Below, piece by piece: positions 7,971 to 16,233 of a stretch of DNA of 64,000 nt. Location of the stretch: assembly GCF_027925525.1 (NCBI RefSeq), contig NZ_BSDJ01000001.1, positions 1-64,000 of the forward strand, in the 5' to 3' direction. The notes under the pieces are model-generated. The model worked only from the letters and a program-made list of their open reading frames with translations. It searched no databases and had not been told where the DNA came from. The stretch is from Paenibacillus tyrphae (GTDB lineage Bacteria > Bacillota > Bacilli > Paenibacillales > NBRC-103111). The position numbers were made by a program, and so were the translations under genes. Each line of letters starts with the position of its first letter. The first letter of the stretch is position 1.

Positions 7971-8000
7971 ACTATATCGAGCCGCGGGCCGTTATGTCAA
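7971..8000 (-). promoter_or_regulatory. Strong sigma-A promoter of the ABC-F leader
   Basis: On the minus strand, a perfect -35 TTGACA (7995-8000) and -10 TATAGT (7971-7976) are 18 bases apart. Transcription would start near 7964, giving a leader of about 300 bases before the ABC-F start at 7664. That leader holds the upstream ORF and the attenuator. Confidence 0.8.
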
Positions 8001-8050
8001 GCGACAAAAGGGAATAACTGTTAACAAACGAATTCTAGGGAGGCTCTCTC

Positions 8051-8992
8051 ATGTTGAACCCGGTCGTTCCCTTCGAACCGATAAGCACCGACTCGTTTCC
8101 CAAAGGCGGCGAATGGATCGCGCAGATCAAATGGGACGGCGTGCGCATGCTATCCTACTGCGACGGCTCCAAGGTCCAACTCGTCAATCGAAGATTGAAC
8201 AATCGGTCCTTGCAATATCCCGAGTTTTTGTCTCCTTCCCGCTACTGCTCCGCCTCTTCATTCATATTGGACGGCGAATTCATCGCCTTCGATCATCACA
8301 AGCCGTCGTTTCACGAGATCATGAAGCGGGACAGCCTAAGAAAGCAGCAAAATATCGAGCTCGCCGTCACGCAGACCCCGGTCACGTACATGATCTTCGA
8401 CGTTTTATTTAACGGCGGACAATGGGTCACGGATAAGCCCCTTTCGGAGCGACAGCGCATTCTGCAGGAGATTGTCATCCCACAGCCCGATGTGCAAACG
8501 GTGCAAAACTTCGCCGATCCCGACGAGCTGCTGCAGGTGATGATCAAGCATCAGATGGAGGGCGTCGTCTGTAAAAATCTGAACAGCACGTATATGATCA
8601 GCGGCAAGGATAAACGGTGGCAGAAGCGCAAAATATTTTATGATCTGCTGGCCGTCGTAGGAGGTGTTACGTACCGGGACAATATCGTCAATTCGCTCCT
8701 GCTCGGCTTGTACGACAGGCAGGGCAGCCTCTACTACATCGGGCACGCAGGTACTGGAAAGGTGACGCAGCAGGAGTGGCGGGAGCTGACGGCGCGCGTT
8801 GCGTCCATAAAGACGAAAGCGAAGCCGTTCTTGAACGAGCCCGAACGGAGCAAAGACGCGGTCTGGATCGTTCCGCAAATCGTGGTGAAGGTGCAGTTTA
8901 TGGAGTGGACCCCCGGGCATACGATGAGGCACCCCAGTATACAGGCGTTTGTCGAGACGGACCCCGGCGAGTGCAAATTCCCTAACACATAA
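8051..8992 (+). CDS. ATP-dependent DNA ligase, LigD ligase-domain type
   Basis: 313-residue stand-alone ATP-dependent ligase that should seal ends held by Ku. The adenylation motif I is IKWDGVRM with the nucleotide-accepting lysine at residue 27. ILDGEFIAFD (motif III), EGVVCKN (motif IV) and a C-terminal oligonucleotide-binding domain with the motif VVKVQFMEWT follow. It lacks the polymerase and phosphoesterase domains found in fused LigD; the polymerase is a separate gene at 13679-14584. Start has a good GGGAGG ribosome site. Confidence 0.92.
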   Translation: MLNPVVPFEPISTDSFPKGGEWIAQIKWDGVRMLSYCDGSKVQLVNRRLNNRSLQYPEFLSPSRYCSASSFILDGEFIAFDHHKPSFHEIMKRDSLRKQQNIELAVTQTPVTYMIFDVLFNGGQWVTDKPLSERQRILQEIVIPQPDVQTVQNFADPDELLQVMIKHQMEGVVCKNLNSTYMISGKDKRWQKRKIFYDLLAVVGGVTYRDNIVNSLLLGLYDRQGSLYYIGHAGTGKVTQQEWRELTARVASIKTKAKPFLNEPERSKDAVWIVPQIVVKVQFMEWTPGHTMRHPSIQAFVETDPGECKFPNT

Positions 8993-9310
8993 AAAAGCAA
9001 GCGGACGATTTCCAATTGCGCAAAGTGTCGAGAAAGAGTTTTTGACTGACATAGAGAGATACATACGAAGGTGGGGTATCTACTGTAGGAGCGATAGCGT
9101 TCGCCTTTGTCTGCGGGAAATGTCCGCTGTTAAGCGGCTTCAATCAAAATTTCCTGCGGACGCGGGGTCCCCGCAAAGTACTCGGACTTAGCTTCCCTGA
9201 TTGAACTTCACTTTGCGGGGTGGGGCAGTGACCGGAAGTAGATACCCCACCCTCTCGTACACCCTCTATGACCTCAATTAATCACTTTCTCAATAAGCTT
9301 AAGCGTACGA
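8993..9310. other. Intergenic region between the ligase and a sensor kinase
   Basis: About 320 bp without a believable gene; short ORFs in it lack ribosome sites. It is almost wholly occupied by a repeat element (9028-9293) that has a second copy at 46035-46237. Confidence 0.7.
9028..9293. repeat. Non-coding repeat with terminal inverted repeats, copy A
   Basis: A 266-bp element bounded by GAGAAAG / CTTTCTC ends. Inside are GGTGGGGTATCTAC and GTAGATACCCCACC as inner inverted repeats, and shared blocks CGCCTTTGTCT, CGGGAAAT.TCCGCTG and CAATTAAAATTT-like sequence. The same blocks in the same order occur at 46035-46237. Copy A carries an extra internal stem (CCCGCAAAGT ... ACTTTGCGGGG, about 9170-9225). 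No transposase is present. It resembles a MITE- or REP-like element. Confidence 0.7.
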
Positions 9311-10765
9311 TTACTCGTCCGCATGCGGGCCTCCGCTCACCGGAAGGCGAATGGTAAAGCTGGAACCTTCGCCGACCCGGCTATTCACTTCAATCGTGCC
9401 GTCGTGAAGCTCGACGATTGATTTTGTAATCGACAGTCCCAGCCCGGCCCCTCCGTAAATGCGGGCCCGCGACGAGTCGATCCGATAAAACCGTTCGAAC
9501 AAGCGCGGCACATGCTCCTCTGGGATACCGCTTCCGTTATCGTGAACCGTCAGCAGAGCCTCCTCCTGCGTTTGCTCCAGCGAAACCCTGACGATGCCCT
9601 CAGCTGGATCGGTATGCTGAACGGCGTTGTGGAATAAATTAAGCAACACTTGCTTGATTTTGTCTTTGTCGATGCGGGCGGACACGTCAGGCTGAACGGA
9701 GAACTGCACGTTTCTCCTGCCTGCCAGCAGCCGGAGCTGCGGTTCCATTTCATCGACAATATCGCTCAGCGCTTCTTCCTTCAAGTCCACGGTCGGATGA
9801 CGATCCAAGCGGGCCAAGAGCAGCAGGTCCCGAACCAGCTTGTTTAACCGCTCCGACTCCCCGTACATGCTCCTGAGCGCTTTGTCCAACTGATCCGGCT
9901 TCTGGGCCGCTCCCCGCAGCAGCACCTCAAGAAACCCGTGAATCGACGTAAGCGGCGTACGCAGCTCGTGCGAAGCATCCGCAATAAAGCGCCGCATCTG
10001 CTCTTTCGCTTCCTTCTCCGTTTCGAACGAAGCTTCCAGCCGCTCCAGCATCCGGTTAAACGACCGGGAGAGCCGGTCGATCTCCAACTGGCCTTGATGC
10101 GCCGGCAGCCGCTCGTCCAGCTTCCCCGCATCGATCTGCTCCACGGTTTCGATCATGTTGGAAAGCGGGACGAGGGTTCTTCGCAGCACGGGAAGAAATG
10201 CGGCAACCCCGATCCCCAGAGCGGTCGCAGCCAAAGCCAGGAAGGTCCAAAGCTGGCTGAGCAGCACATCCCGAATCGGCTCCATGCTCGTGCTGATCTG
10301 CGCAAGACGCCCGCGCGGAGCGATCCGCTGTAGAACGACCAGTTGGTCCATCCCTTTGTCGTCCCTGACAATCTGATAGCGCGGCTGCCTTTGCTCCCGC
10401 CCCAAAGCCTCCCGGTACTCCTCGGCGGAAAGCCGCGGCACCGATCCGGCGCGAGGATTGTTCGTGACGACCCGGAAGCTGTCGCCCGGCCCGACGAACG
10501 CCAGCGAAGCTTCGGGTAGAAAAGGACCCCTTGTCCGGCCGTTGTCGAAATTCGGGTTCGCCCATATATCCAGCGGAATGGAAAAAAACTGGCTTTGGAT
10601 GCTAGCGACTTTATTTTTAATCAAAAATTGCTCCATAAACACATATTGCAGTACGCCGATCAACAGCAGCAGTCCCGCCAAAATAAACAACGAACGGGAC
10701 AGGAGCTGAAGGCGAAGCGAACGGGGCGCGAAGATACGCCGGATCCGATACCACCCCCGCATCAT
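9311..10765 (-). CDS. HAMP-containing sensor histidine kinase
   Basis: 484 residues. One transmembrane segment near residues 20-45, an extracytoplasmic sensor region to about 165, a second membrane segment, a HAMP domain, then HisKA with ASHELRTP (phosphoacceptor His at about residue 266) and a HATPase_c domain with N (NLFHNAVQH), G1 (DNGSGIP) and G2 (GGAGLGLS) boxes. It overlaps the upstream response regulator by four bases (ATGA), so the two form one signalling operon. The pair is divergent from the flavinylation/haem module at 11632-13561, a plausible regulatory target. The stimulus is unknown. Confidence 0.93.
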   Translation of the reverse strand: MMRGWYRIRRIFAPRSLRLQLLSRSLFILAGLLLLIGVLQYVFMEQFLIKNKVASIQSQFFSIPLDIWANPNFDNGRTRGPFLPEASLAFVGPGDSFRVVTNNPRAGSVPRLSAEEYREALGREQRQPRYQIVRDDKGMDQLVVLQRIAPRGRLAQISTSMEPIRDVLLSQLWTFLALAATALGIGVAAFLPVLRRTLVPLSNMIETVEQIDAGKLDERLPAHQGQLEIDRLSRSFNRMLERLEASFETEKEAKEQMRRFIADASHELRTPLTSIHGFLEVLLRGAAQKPDQLDKALRSMYGESERLNKLVRDLLLLARLDRHPTVDLKEEALSDIVDEMEPQLRLLAGRRNVQFSVQPDVSARIDKDKIKQVLLNLFHNAVQHTDPAEGIVRVSLEQTQEEALLTVHDNGSGIPEEHVPRLFERFYRIDSSRARIYGGAGLGLSITKSIVELHDGTIEVNSRVGEGSSFTIRLPVSGGPHADE

Positions 10766-11445
10766 CCGAGGTCTACCCGGTAGCCCGATCCCCGGAGAGT
10801 CCGAATGATCCGGTGCTCCTTGTCATTCAATTTATCGCGGAGCGAGCGGATGTACACTTCGACGATATTGTCCTCCCCGCCGAAATCGTATCCCCAGACC
10901 TTGTCCAAAATGACCGTTTTGCTCAGGACCAAGCCGTGATTGACGACCAGAAAAGACAGCAGCTCATATTCCGTCGGCGAAAGCTCCAGCACCCGGTCTT
11001 CGTAGCGGATTTCTTTGCGGCGGTCGTCGATGCGAAACGGCCCGTACGCCACCTCCGCGAACAGATGGGGAAACTGGTTGCGAAGCCGCGCATAAATCCG
11101 GGCCAGCAGCTCCTCGAAGCTGAATGGCTTGACCATATAGTCGTCGGCCCCGAGCGTCAGTCCCTTGACCCGGTCTTCCACTTCTTCCTTGGCCGTCAGC
11201 ATGATAATGGCGACGTGCTCGGTTTTCTTCAGCATCCGGCATACCTCAAACCCGTCCATGCCGGGCATCATGACGTCCAGAATGACGATATGCGGCCGGG
11301 CTTGCTTGGCTAACGTGACGGCCGTAAATCCGTCCGGCGCGGTAAAAACTTCAAAGCCTTCGTTTTGCAGGCCCAGCTCCAAAAACTGGACAATATTCGG
11401 TTCGTCGTCGACGATTAATATTTTTACGCCTTTGATTGGCTGCAT
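10762..11445 (-). CDS. OmpR/PhoB-family response regulator
   Basis: 227 residues: receiver domain with VDDEP and phosphoacceptor Asp57 in LDVMMPG, then a winged-helix DNA-binding domain (ELSPTEYELLSFLV ... VWGYDF ... RTLRGSGYRV). The start at 11445 has an AGAGGTG ribosome site. That whole start region is tandemly duplicated (period 28 bp), creating a spare start at 11473 that reads seven codons and stops. It forms an operon with the kinase at 9311-10765. Confidence 0.95.
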   Translation of the reverse strand: MQPIKGVKILIVDDEPNIVQFLELGLQNEGFEVFTAPDGFTAVTLAKQARPHIVILDVMMPGMDGFEVCRMLKKTEHVAIIMLTAKEEVEDRVKGLTLGADDYMVKPFSFEELLARIYARLRNQFPHLFAEVAYGPFRIDDRRKEIRYEDRVLELSPTEYELLSFLVVNHGLVLSKTVILDKVWGYDFGGEDNIVEVYIRSLRDKLNDKEHRIIRTLRGSGYRVDLG

Positions 11446-11485
11446 GATGTCACCTCTCTTTGATTGGCTGCATGATGTCACCTCT
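11430..11485. repeat. 28-bp tandem duplication of a ribosome site and start codon
   Basis: Two adjacent copies of a 28-bp unit (on plus, TTTGATTGGCTGCATGATG then TCACCTCTC) cover the response regulator's ribosome site and first codons. The upstream copy forms a mini-ORF MQPIKER followed by TGA (minus strand, 11473 to 11450), whose stop lies just ahead of the real start. Confidence 0.9.
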
Positions 11486-11631
11486 CTTTCATTGTACACC
11501 AATCCCAGCCGGTTGACGGACGCGTTCGGGATGATTCAGCGAACTTTCAGTTTATCTTTATGTTCCTTTCATCTGCGCGTTCTACAATAAACGCATTCCG
11601 CCAAACCATCTCCCCGGGGAGTGAACACTCG

Positions 11632-11985
11632 ATGAAAACAACGAAATGGACCAAGTGGCAGCTAGGCATCATCGGCGCAGTGGGGATCGCCTTTTTATTC
11701 CGCGAGGTGAAGGATAGTCCTAATTTCGCGCTGGCCGCGCAGCAGCATCAACCGCAGGACAAAGCGCTAGCCGCTCAGGGAACGCAGCAGCAGGACCCCG
11801 TGATGCAGGAATGGAGAAGCCGGAGCCGGGCGAGTGATTCCGATTCTAATGCGGGTTCCGGAAAACACCGGAACCTGCATTGGAATCGTTTGGATGCCGG
11901 GCACTTTGGCGGCAGCTCCTCCAGCACGCCGGATGCGGCGACCCCGGGCGATACGACCATGAGAACAAGAACGGGACGTTCATAA
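11632..11985 (+). CDS. Small membrane-anchored or secreted hypothetical protein
   Basis: 117 residues. A short basic N-terminus is followed by one hydrophobic segment (LGIIGAVGIAFLF, about residues 10-22) and then a low-complexity, Gln/Ser/Arg-rich extracytoplasmic tail. No lipobox cysteine and no clear domain. The start at 11632 has GGGGAGTG upstream; a more distal start at 11560 lacks a site. It is the first gene of an operon with an ApbE flavin transferase and a ferric-reductase-like membrane protein, so it could be a partner or acceptor. It lacks the canonical [ST]GA[ST] flavinylation motif, so acceptor function is not supported by sequence. Confidence 0.75.
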   Translation: MKTTKWTKWQLGIIGAVGIAFLFREVKDSPNFALAAQQHQPQDKALAAQGTQQQDPVMQEWRSRSRASDSDSNAGSGKHRNLHWNRLDAGHFGGSSSSTPDAATPGDTTMRTRTGRS

Positions 11986-12003
11986 GGAAAAGAGCTGATT
12001 TTC

Positions 12004-12981
12004 ATGAAAGATAAACTGCATCATGCCGCCTTTCGGGCGATGGATACGGATATAGATGTAGCGTACCTCGGGTGCCCGGAACCCCTCGATCTGGAAGATC
12101 AGGTCCGCGATTGGTTCGAATTCGCCGAAGAACGGTTCAGCCGTTTCCGGCCGCAAAGCGAGCTCTCCTATCTCAACCGTTCGGCCGGTCGAATCTGCAT
12201 GGTTTCGGAGACGATGCTGGAGGTGCTTCTGTTGGCGGAATCGTACCGCAAACGGACGGACGGCATGTTCAATCCGCTTATACTGAAAGCCTTGAAAGCG
12301 GCAGGATACGATGCTACCTTCGACCAAGTCCGTCAGCGTCAGGGACACCGGAATGCACCCGGTCCTGACTCTATCCGTATAGACGCGAGTTGGGAGCTCG
12401 ATGCCGCGATGAAATCCGTTCGCCTCCCGCCGCATGCGGAGATCGACTTGGGCGGCATCGTCAAGGGCTGGGCCGTCAGCCGTTTGGCGCGCTGGATGCG
12501 GGAGGTTTGGGCTGTACCGTGCGGCATGGTAAACGCCGGAGGCGATCTGGCCGTCTGGGGAGCATCCCATCGCGATAAGGGACAAAGCTGGCTGATCGGA
12601 ATCCAGAATCCGTGGAATCCGGGCGAAGACGCGGGGGGTCTGCACTTAGGGGTAGGCGCGGCGGCGACCTCAAGCACGCTGGGCAGGCAGTGGCTGACCC
12701 ATGGAAGCGTCATGCATCATTTGATCGATCCTCGTACGATGTCCCCGAGCCGGAGCGAAGTCGTACAATGCACCGTAGCCGGCAGCGATGCGGTCGAATG
12801 CGAGATTTGGGCCAAGACGATATGCATCGCCGGTCTCGAGCATGGCTTGTCCCTGTTTCGAGCCGAGGCCACAGGCTGCGAGGCGCTTGTCTTTTTGCGC
12901 GACGGACGCATTCATTTCATTGGAGCCGACACCTCGCCGACTGTCCGCTGGCAGCTTCCGACAGCAACGCTTAGACATTGA
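12004..12981 (+). CDS. apbE: FAD:protein FMN transferase (ApbE family)
   Basis: 325 residues. ApbE enzymes transfer FMN from FAD to a Ser/Thr of a target redox protein outside the membrane. Visible motifs are AMDTDID near the N-terminus, EERFSRFRPQSELSYLN, the DGMFNPL loop, IDLGGIVKGWAV, NAGGDLAVWG, and HHLIDPRTMSP with Mg/FAD-binding acidic residues. No signal peptide or lipobox is visible, unlike many Gram-positive ApbE proteins. Lies 18 bp after the 117-residue gene and 25 bp before the haem-type membrane protein. Confidence 0.92.
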   Translation: MKDKLHHAAFRAMDTDIDVAYLGCPEPLDLEDQVRDWFEFAEERFSRFRPQSELSYLNRSAGRICMVSETMLEVLLLAESYRKRTDGMFNPLILKALKAAGYDATFDQVRQRQGHRNAPGPDSIRIDASWELDAAMKSVRLPPHAEIDLGGIVKGWAVSRLARWMREVWAVPCGMVNAGGDLAVWGASHRDKGQSWLIGIQNPWNPGEDAGGLHLGVGAAATSSTLGRQWLTHGSVMHHLIDPRTMSPSRSEVVQCTVAGSDAVECEIWAKTICIAGLEHGLSLFRAEATGCEALVFLRDGRIHFIGADTSPTVRWQLPTATLRH

Positions 12982-13006
12982 AAAACATTTAAAGGAGGGC
13001 GCCGAC

Positions 13007-13561
13007 ATGATTCCATGGATCGTCGATTGGCCCGTTTGGCAGATCATTCGGGTGACAGGCATCGTTTCTTTCGTTAGCCTTTCACTGGGGATCGCTCTTG
13101 GCATCATGTATAGTTACCCGGTATGGCCGGCAAAAAGCAAAACGAAGCTGTTCAAGCTGCATCGGCTTTTCAACAACGCCGGTATCGTGCTTATGCTTTT
13201 GCACGCCGCTTTTCCGGTAATCAGCACGTACATGCCGTTTTCCTGGAAGGAAGTGCTGCTCCCTTTTGCCGCGCAGCATGATGCGGTCCTCAACGGAATC
13301 GGCACGCTGGCCGGTTACGGGCTGATCGTCGTTTTATTGTCGACGGATCTTCGCAATGCCATCGGTAAAAAGCTTTGGCATTTGATCCATTTGCTGTCTT
13401 ATCCGATCTTTATTTTGGTCGCGGTACACGGGTTTTTCCTCGGCTCGGATACGGTAATGGCCGGAATCCGATGGACCTACATCGGTTCGTTCATTTTGAT
13501 TGGGCTTCTCACGATCGGGCGTTTGATGTTCCTGTCCTCTCCGGGGGCGGCCGTGAAGTAA
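13007..13561 (+). CDS. Ferric-reductase-like transmembrane haem protein
   Basis: 184 residues with about five to six transmembrane helices, fitting the ferric-reductase-like transmembrane (YedZ/MsrQ-like) family. Candidate haem-ligand histidines are paired across helices: FKLHRLF with MLLHAAFP, and LWHLIHLL with AVHGFF. It has AAAGGAGGG before the ATG at 13007. As third gene after apbE, it probably carries electrons across the membrane for a flavinylated partner; the partner and substrate are not identified. Confidence 0.85.
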   Translation: MIPWIVDWPVWQIIRVTGIVSFVSLSLGIALGIMYSYPVWPAKSKTKLFKLHRLFNNAGIVLMLLHAAFPVISTYMPFSWKEVLLPFAAQHDAVLNGIGTLAGYGLIVVLLSTDLRNAIGKKLWHLIHLLSYPIFILVAVHGFFLGSDTVMAGIRWTYIGSFILIGLLTIGRLMFLSSPGAAVK

Positions 13562-13678
13562 GAAAAACGGCTCGTTTAAGCCGTATTCAGATGTTAAAAA
13601 GAAAGGGGCGGGATATACTAATTAACAAACCATCGGCGCGCTGAACGCTTGCGCCCCATGAACTAGGAGGGATTGCCG

Positions 13679-14584
13679 ATGCCCGCACCCGCCAAATATC
13701 CGAAAACGAAAGGGACGCTGATCGTCGAAGGCCGGGAGCTGACGATAACGAACCCGGATAAGCCGCTGTGGCCGGAGAAGAAGATTACGAAAGCGATGTA
13801 TCTGCAAAAGCTCGCCGAGCTTTCCCCTTACCTGCTGACGTATTGCCGCGACCGTTATCTAACGACCATCCGGTTTCCTCATGGCTGGAACGACAAGTCG
13901 TTTTACCAGAAAAACGTCCCTGAGCCGACACCCGATTTCGTCAAAACGGCGATGCTGGAATCGATCCGCTACGTTCATCTGGATTCCCTGCCGACGCTGC
14001 TGTGGCTGGGGAATTTGGCCTGCCTGGAGTTCCATCCCTCGTTTCACCGGATCGGCGAGACGCTGCCCGTCGAATGGGTAATCGATATTGACCCGAGCGT
14101 CGATCCCGAGCCGCGCATTATGGAGGCGGCCCAGATTATCGGCGGCATTCTCGACGGCATGAATATCCGGTCCGTACCGAAAACGTCCGGCGCCACCGGC
14201 GTGCAAATCTACGTCCCGATTGCCCGGGAGCGCGGCTATACGTTCGAGCAGCTCCGGCGGATCGGACAATTCGTCGCCACGTTCGCAGTGCAAAAATACC
14301 CGAAGCTGTTCACCGTCGAGCGGCTCAAAAAAGACCGCGGCACCTTGATTTATATCGATTATCTTCAGCACTGGTACGGCAAAACCCTGTCCGCTCCCTA
14401 TACGCCGCGCGCCCGCAAGGACGCTACGGTGTCGACTCCACTGGCTTGGGACGAAGTGGCGCTCCGCCCCGATCCCCGGGATTTTCACGTGCTGAACATT
14501 ATGCAGCGCCTACAGCAAAAAGGAGACCTGATCGCTCAAGTCCCCCCGCAGCCGTTGGATCACGTGCTGTCCTTTATTCGTTAG
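13679..14584 (+). CDS. NHEJ DNA polymerase/primase (LigD polymerase domain)
   Basis: 301-residue archaeo-eukaryotic-primase-type polymerase corresponding to the Pol domain of LigD. Features: LTITNPDKPLWP at the N-terminus, NLACLEFHP, the catalytic DIDPS motif (Asp136 and Asp138), KTSGATGVQIYVP, and a C-terminal YTPRARKDATVSTPL segment, all typical. Start is set by AGGAGGG seven bases before the ATG at 13679; a TTG at 13673 overlaps that site. It is the third part of a split NHEJ system with Ku (5236) and a ligase (8051). Confidence 0.94.
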   Translation: MPAPAKYPKTKGTLIVEGRELTITNPDKPLWPEKKITKAMYLQKLAELSPYLLTYCRDRYLTTIRFPHGWNDKSFYQKNVPEPTPDFVKTAMLESIRYVHLDSLPTLLWLGNLACLEFHPSFHRIGETLPVEWVIDIDPSVDPEPRIMEAAQIIGGILDGMNIRSVPKTSGATGVQIYVPIARERGYTFEQLRRIGQFVATFAVQKYPKLFTVERLKKDRGTLIYIDYLQHWYGKTLSAPYTPRARKDATVSTPLAWDEVALRPDPRDFHVLNIMQRLQQKGDLIAQVPPQPLDHVLSFIR

Positions 14585-14611
14585 CCCGGGAAATCGGAGC
14601 CGCACCGCTTG

Positions 14612-16042
14612 TTAGAAAAGCGGCGACAGGAGCCGCGCAATGACTTCCTTGCCCTTCTGCCAGCGGGAGCGCTTCTCGAACGCCTCCAGCTTGACCTCGC
14701 GGCTTTCCTTCAAATCGAGAATAAAATCGGTTTCCAACCGGTGAATCGTTTCTTTGTCGAACAATACGGCGTTCAGCTCGAAGTTGTTGTAAAAGCTGCG
14801 CATGTCCATATTCGCGGTACCGACCGAAGCGAGCAGATCGTCGATCAGAATGACCTTGGCATGGATAAAGCCTTTTTGGTAGGCATAGAAGCGGACGCCG
14901 ACCTGCATCAGCTCTTCCAGATACGACCGGGAAGCATAGTTCACGATGCGCGAATCCGCCTTTTGCGGGAAAATGATCCGGACGTCCACCCCGCTGATCG
15001 CCGCCGTCTTCAGCCCCATGATAATGCTCGGATCGGGGATGAAGTAAGGGGTGGTAATGTAAATTCTCCGCTTGGCCGCCGTGATCGATGCGAAAAACAT
15101 CTCCAGAACGGCATCCCAATGCGCATCCGGCCCGCTTGAAATAATCTGTACGGGCTTGCGGCCCGCGCAATCGTGCTCGGGGTAAAATTCCGAATCCGCC
15201 AGCCGCTTTCCACTCACAAACATCCAGTCGGTCAGAAACGTATACTGCAGCGAATACACCGCGTCGCCTTCCAGCTCCAAATGCGTATCCCGCCAGTACC
15301 CCAACTTGGGATTCGCCCCCAGGTATTCGTCTCCGATGTTGATTCCCCCGAGAAAGCCGCGGACGCCGTCAATGACGACGATCTTGCGGTGATTCCGGTA
15401 ATTCATCCGCTTGTCGAAAAAAGCAATCACCGCCGGCAAAAAGAAGTATACCTCGCACCCGGCCTGCTTCAGCTCTTGAACGAATTTGCTATCGAGCTGG
15501 TAGCTGCCGATGCCGTCGAAGATGCAGCGCACCTTCACGCCTTCCTGCGCTTTACGGATCAGCAGTTCATGAAACTGTCGGCCGATGCCGTCGTTGCGAA
15601 TGGTGTAGAACTCAAAATGAATATGCCCCTTCGCCTGTTCCATGGCAGCCAGTATCGCCGGATAAGCCGCGGTGGCGTCGGTCAACACTCGCACCTCGTT
15701 ATGTATCGTAATGAGGGCACCGGGAATGTTATTGAGCAGCGAGAACAGCCTGGGCTCGTGCCGCCAGCCTTTCAGCCGGTCCTCCTCGGGCTGAAAATCC
15801 GCCGAATGCTGCTTTTTGCCGAGATGCCGTATATCGTTCACGAGCCTCAGCCCGTTGCGCTTCACTTTTTTCCGCTGCGTGTATTCTTTAGCCAAAAAAT
15901 AATACATGACAAACCCGATGACCGGAATGAGAAACAAGATGAAAAGCCACGCCATCGCCTTGGCCGGGCGGCGAAACTCCCCGACCAGAATCGTGAGAAT
16001 CTGAATGATGAATAAGGTCAGTGCGATGACGAGCCACAGCAC
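14612..16042 (-). CDS. cls: Cardiolipin synthase
   Basis: 476 residues, phospholipase D superfamily; condenses two phosphatidylglycerol molecules to cardiolipin. Two N-terminal transmembrane helices (about 1-60, PLDc_N-type), then two HKD catalytic motifs: HRKIVVIDG near residue 220 and HAKVILIDD near residue 395. Length matches the family. It converges with the NHEJ polymerase gene, 27 bp apart. Could be one of several Cls paralogues in the genome. Confidence 0.94.
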   Translation of the reverse strand: MLWLVIALTLFIIQILTILVGEFRRPAKAMAWLFILFLIPVIGFVMYYFLAKEYTQRKKVKRNGLRLVNDIRHLGKKQHSADFQPEEDRLKGWRHEPRLFSLLNNIPGALITIHNEVRVLTDATAAYPAILAAMEQAKGHIHFEFYTIRNDGIGRQFHELLIRKAQEGVKVRCIFDGIGSYQLDSKFVQELKQAGCEVYFFLPAVIAFFDKRMNYRNHRKIVVIDGVRGFLGGINIGDEYLGANPKLGYWRDTHLELEGDAVYSLQYTFLTDWMFVSGKRLADSEFYPEHDCAGRKPVQIISSGPDAHWDAVLEMFFASITAAKRRIYITTPYFIPDPSIIMGLKTAAISGVDVRIIFPQKADSRIVNYASRSYLEELMQVGVRFYAYQKGFIHAKVILIDDLLASVGTANMDMRSFYNNFELNAVLFDKETIHRLETDFILDLKESREVKLEAFEKRSRWQKGKEVIARLLSPLF

Positions 16043-16233
16043 GTCGTCATTCCTCCTTTTTACAACAGCAGGCGCTTTCCAATCTGTCCTAGCTTTTACC
16101 TCTACCCGCCCGCCTATTCCTCATTATGGCACAGGAATCCGACGATTTGTCATAAAATTTCGCAAATGGTGGAAAATATACAAGACACGCTCGGCAATGC
16201 TTGGATAAGATGCCGCGAGCAGGAAGGAGTGTC

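Noticed and set aside
13566..13590. ACGGCT/AGCCGT hairpin after the haem-protein gene as a terminator
   Set aside because: No T run on the plus strand; a T run exists only on the minus strand, where no gene ends nearby. Role unclear, so not listed.
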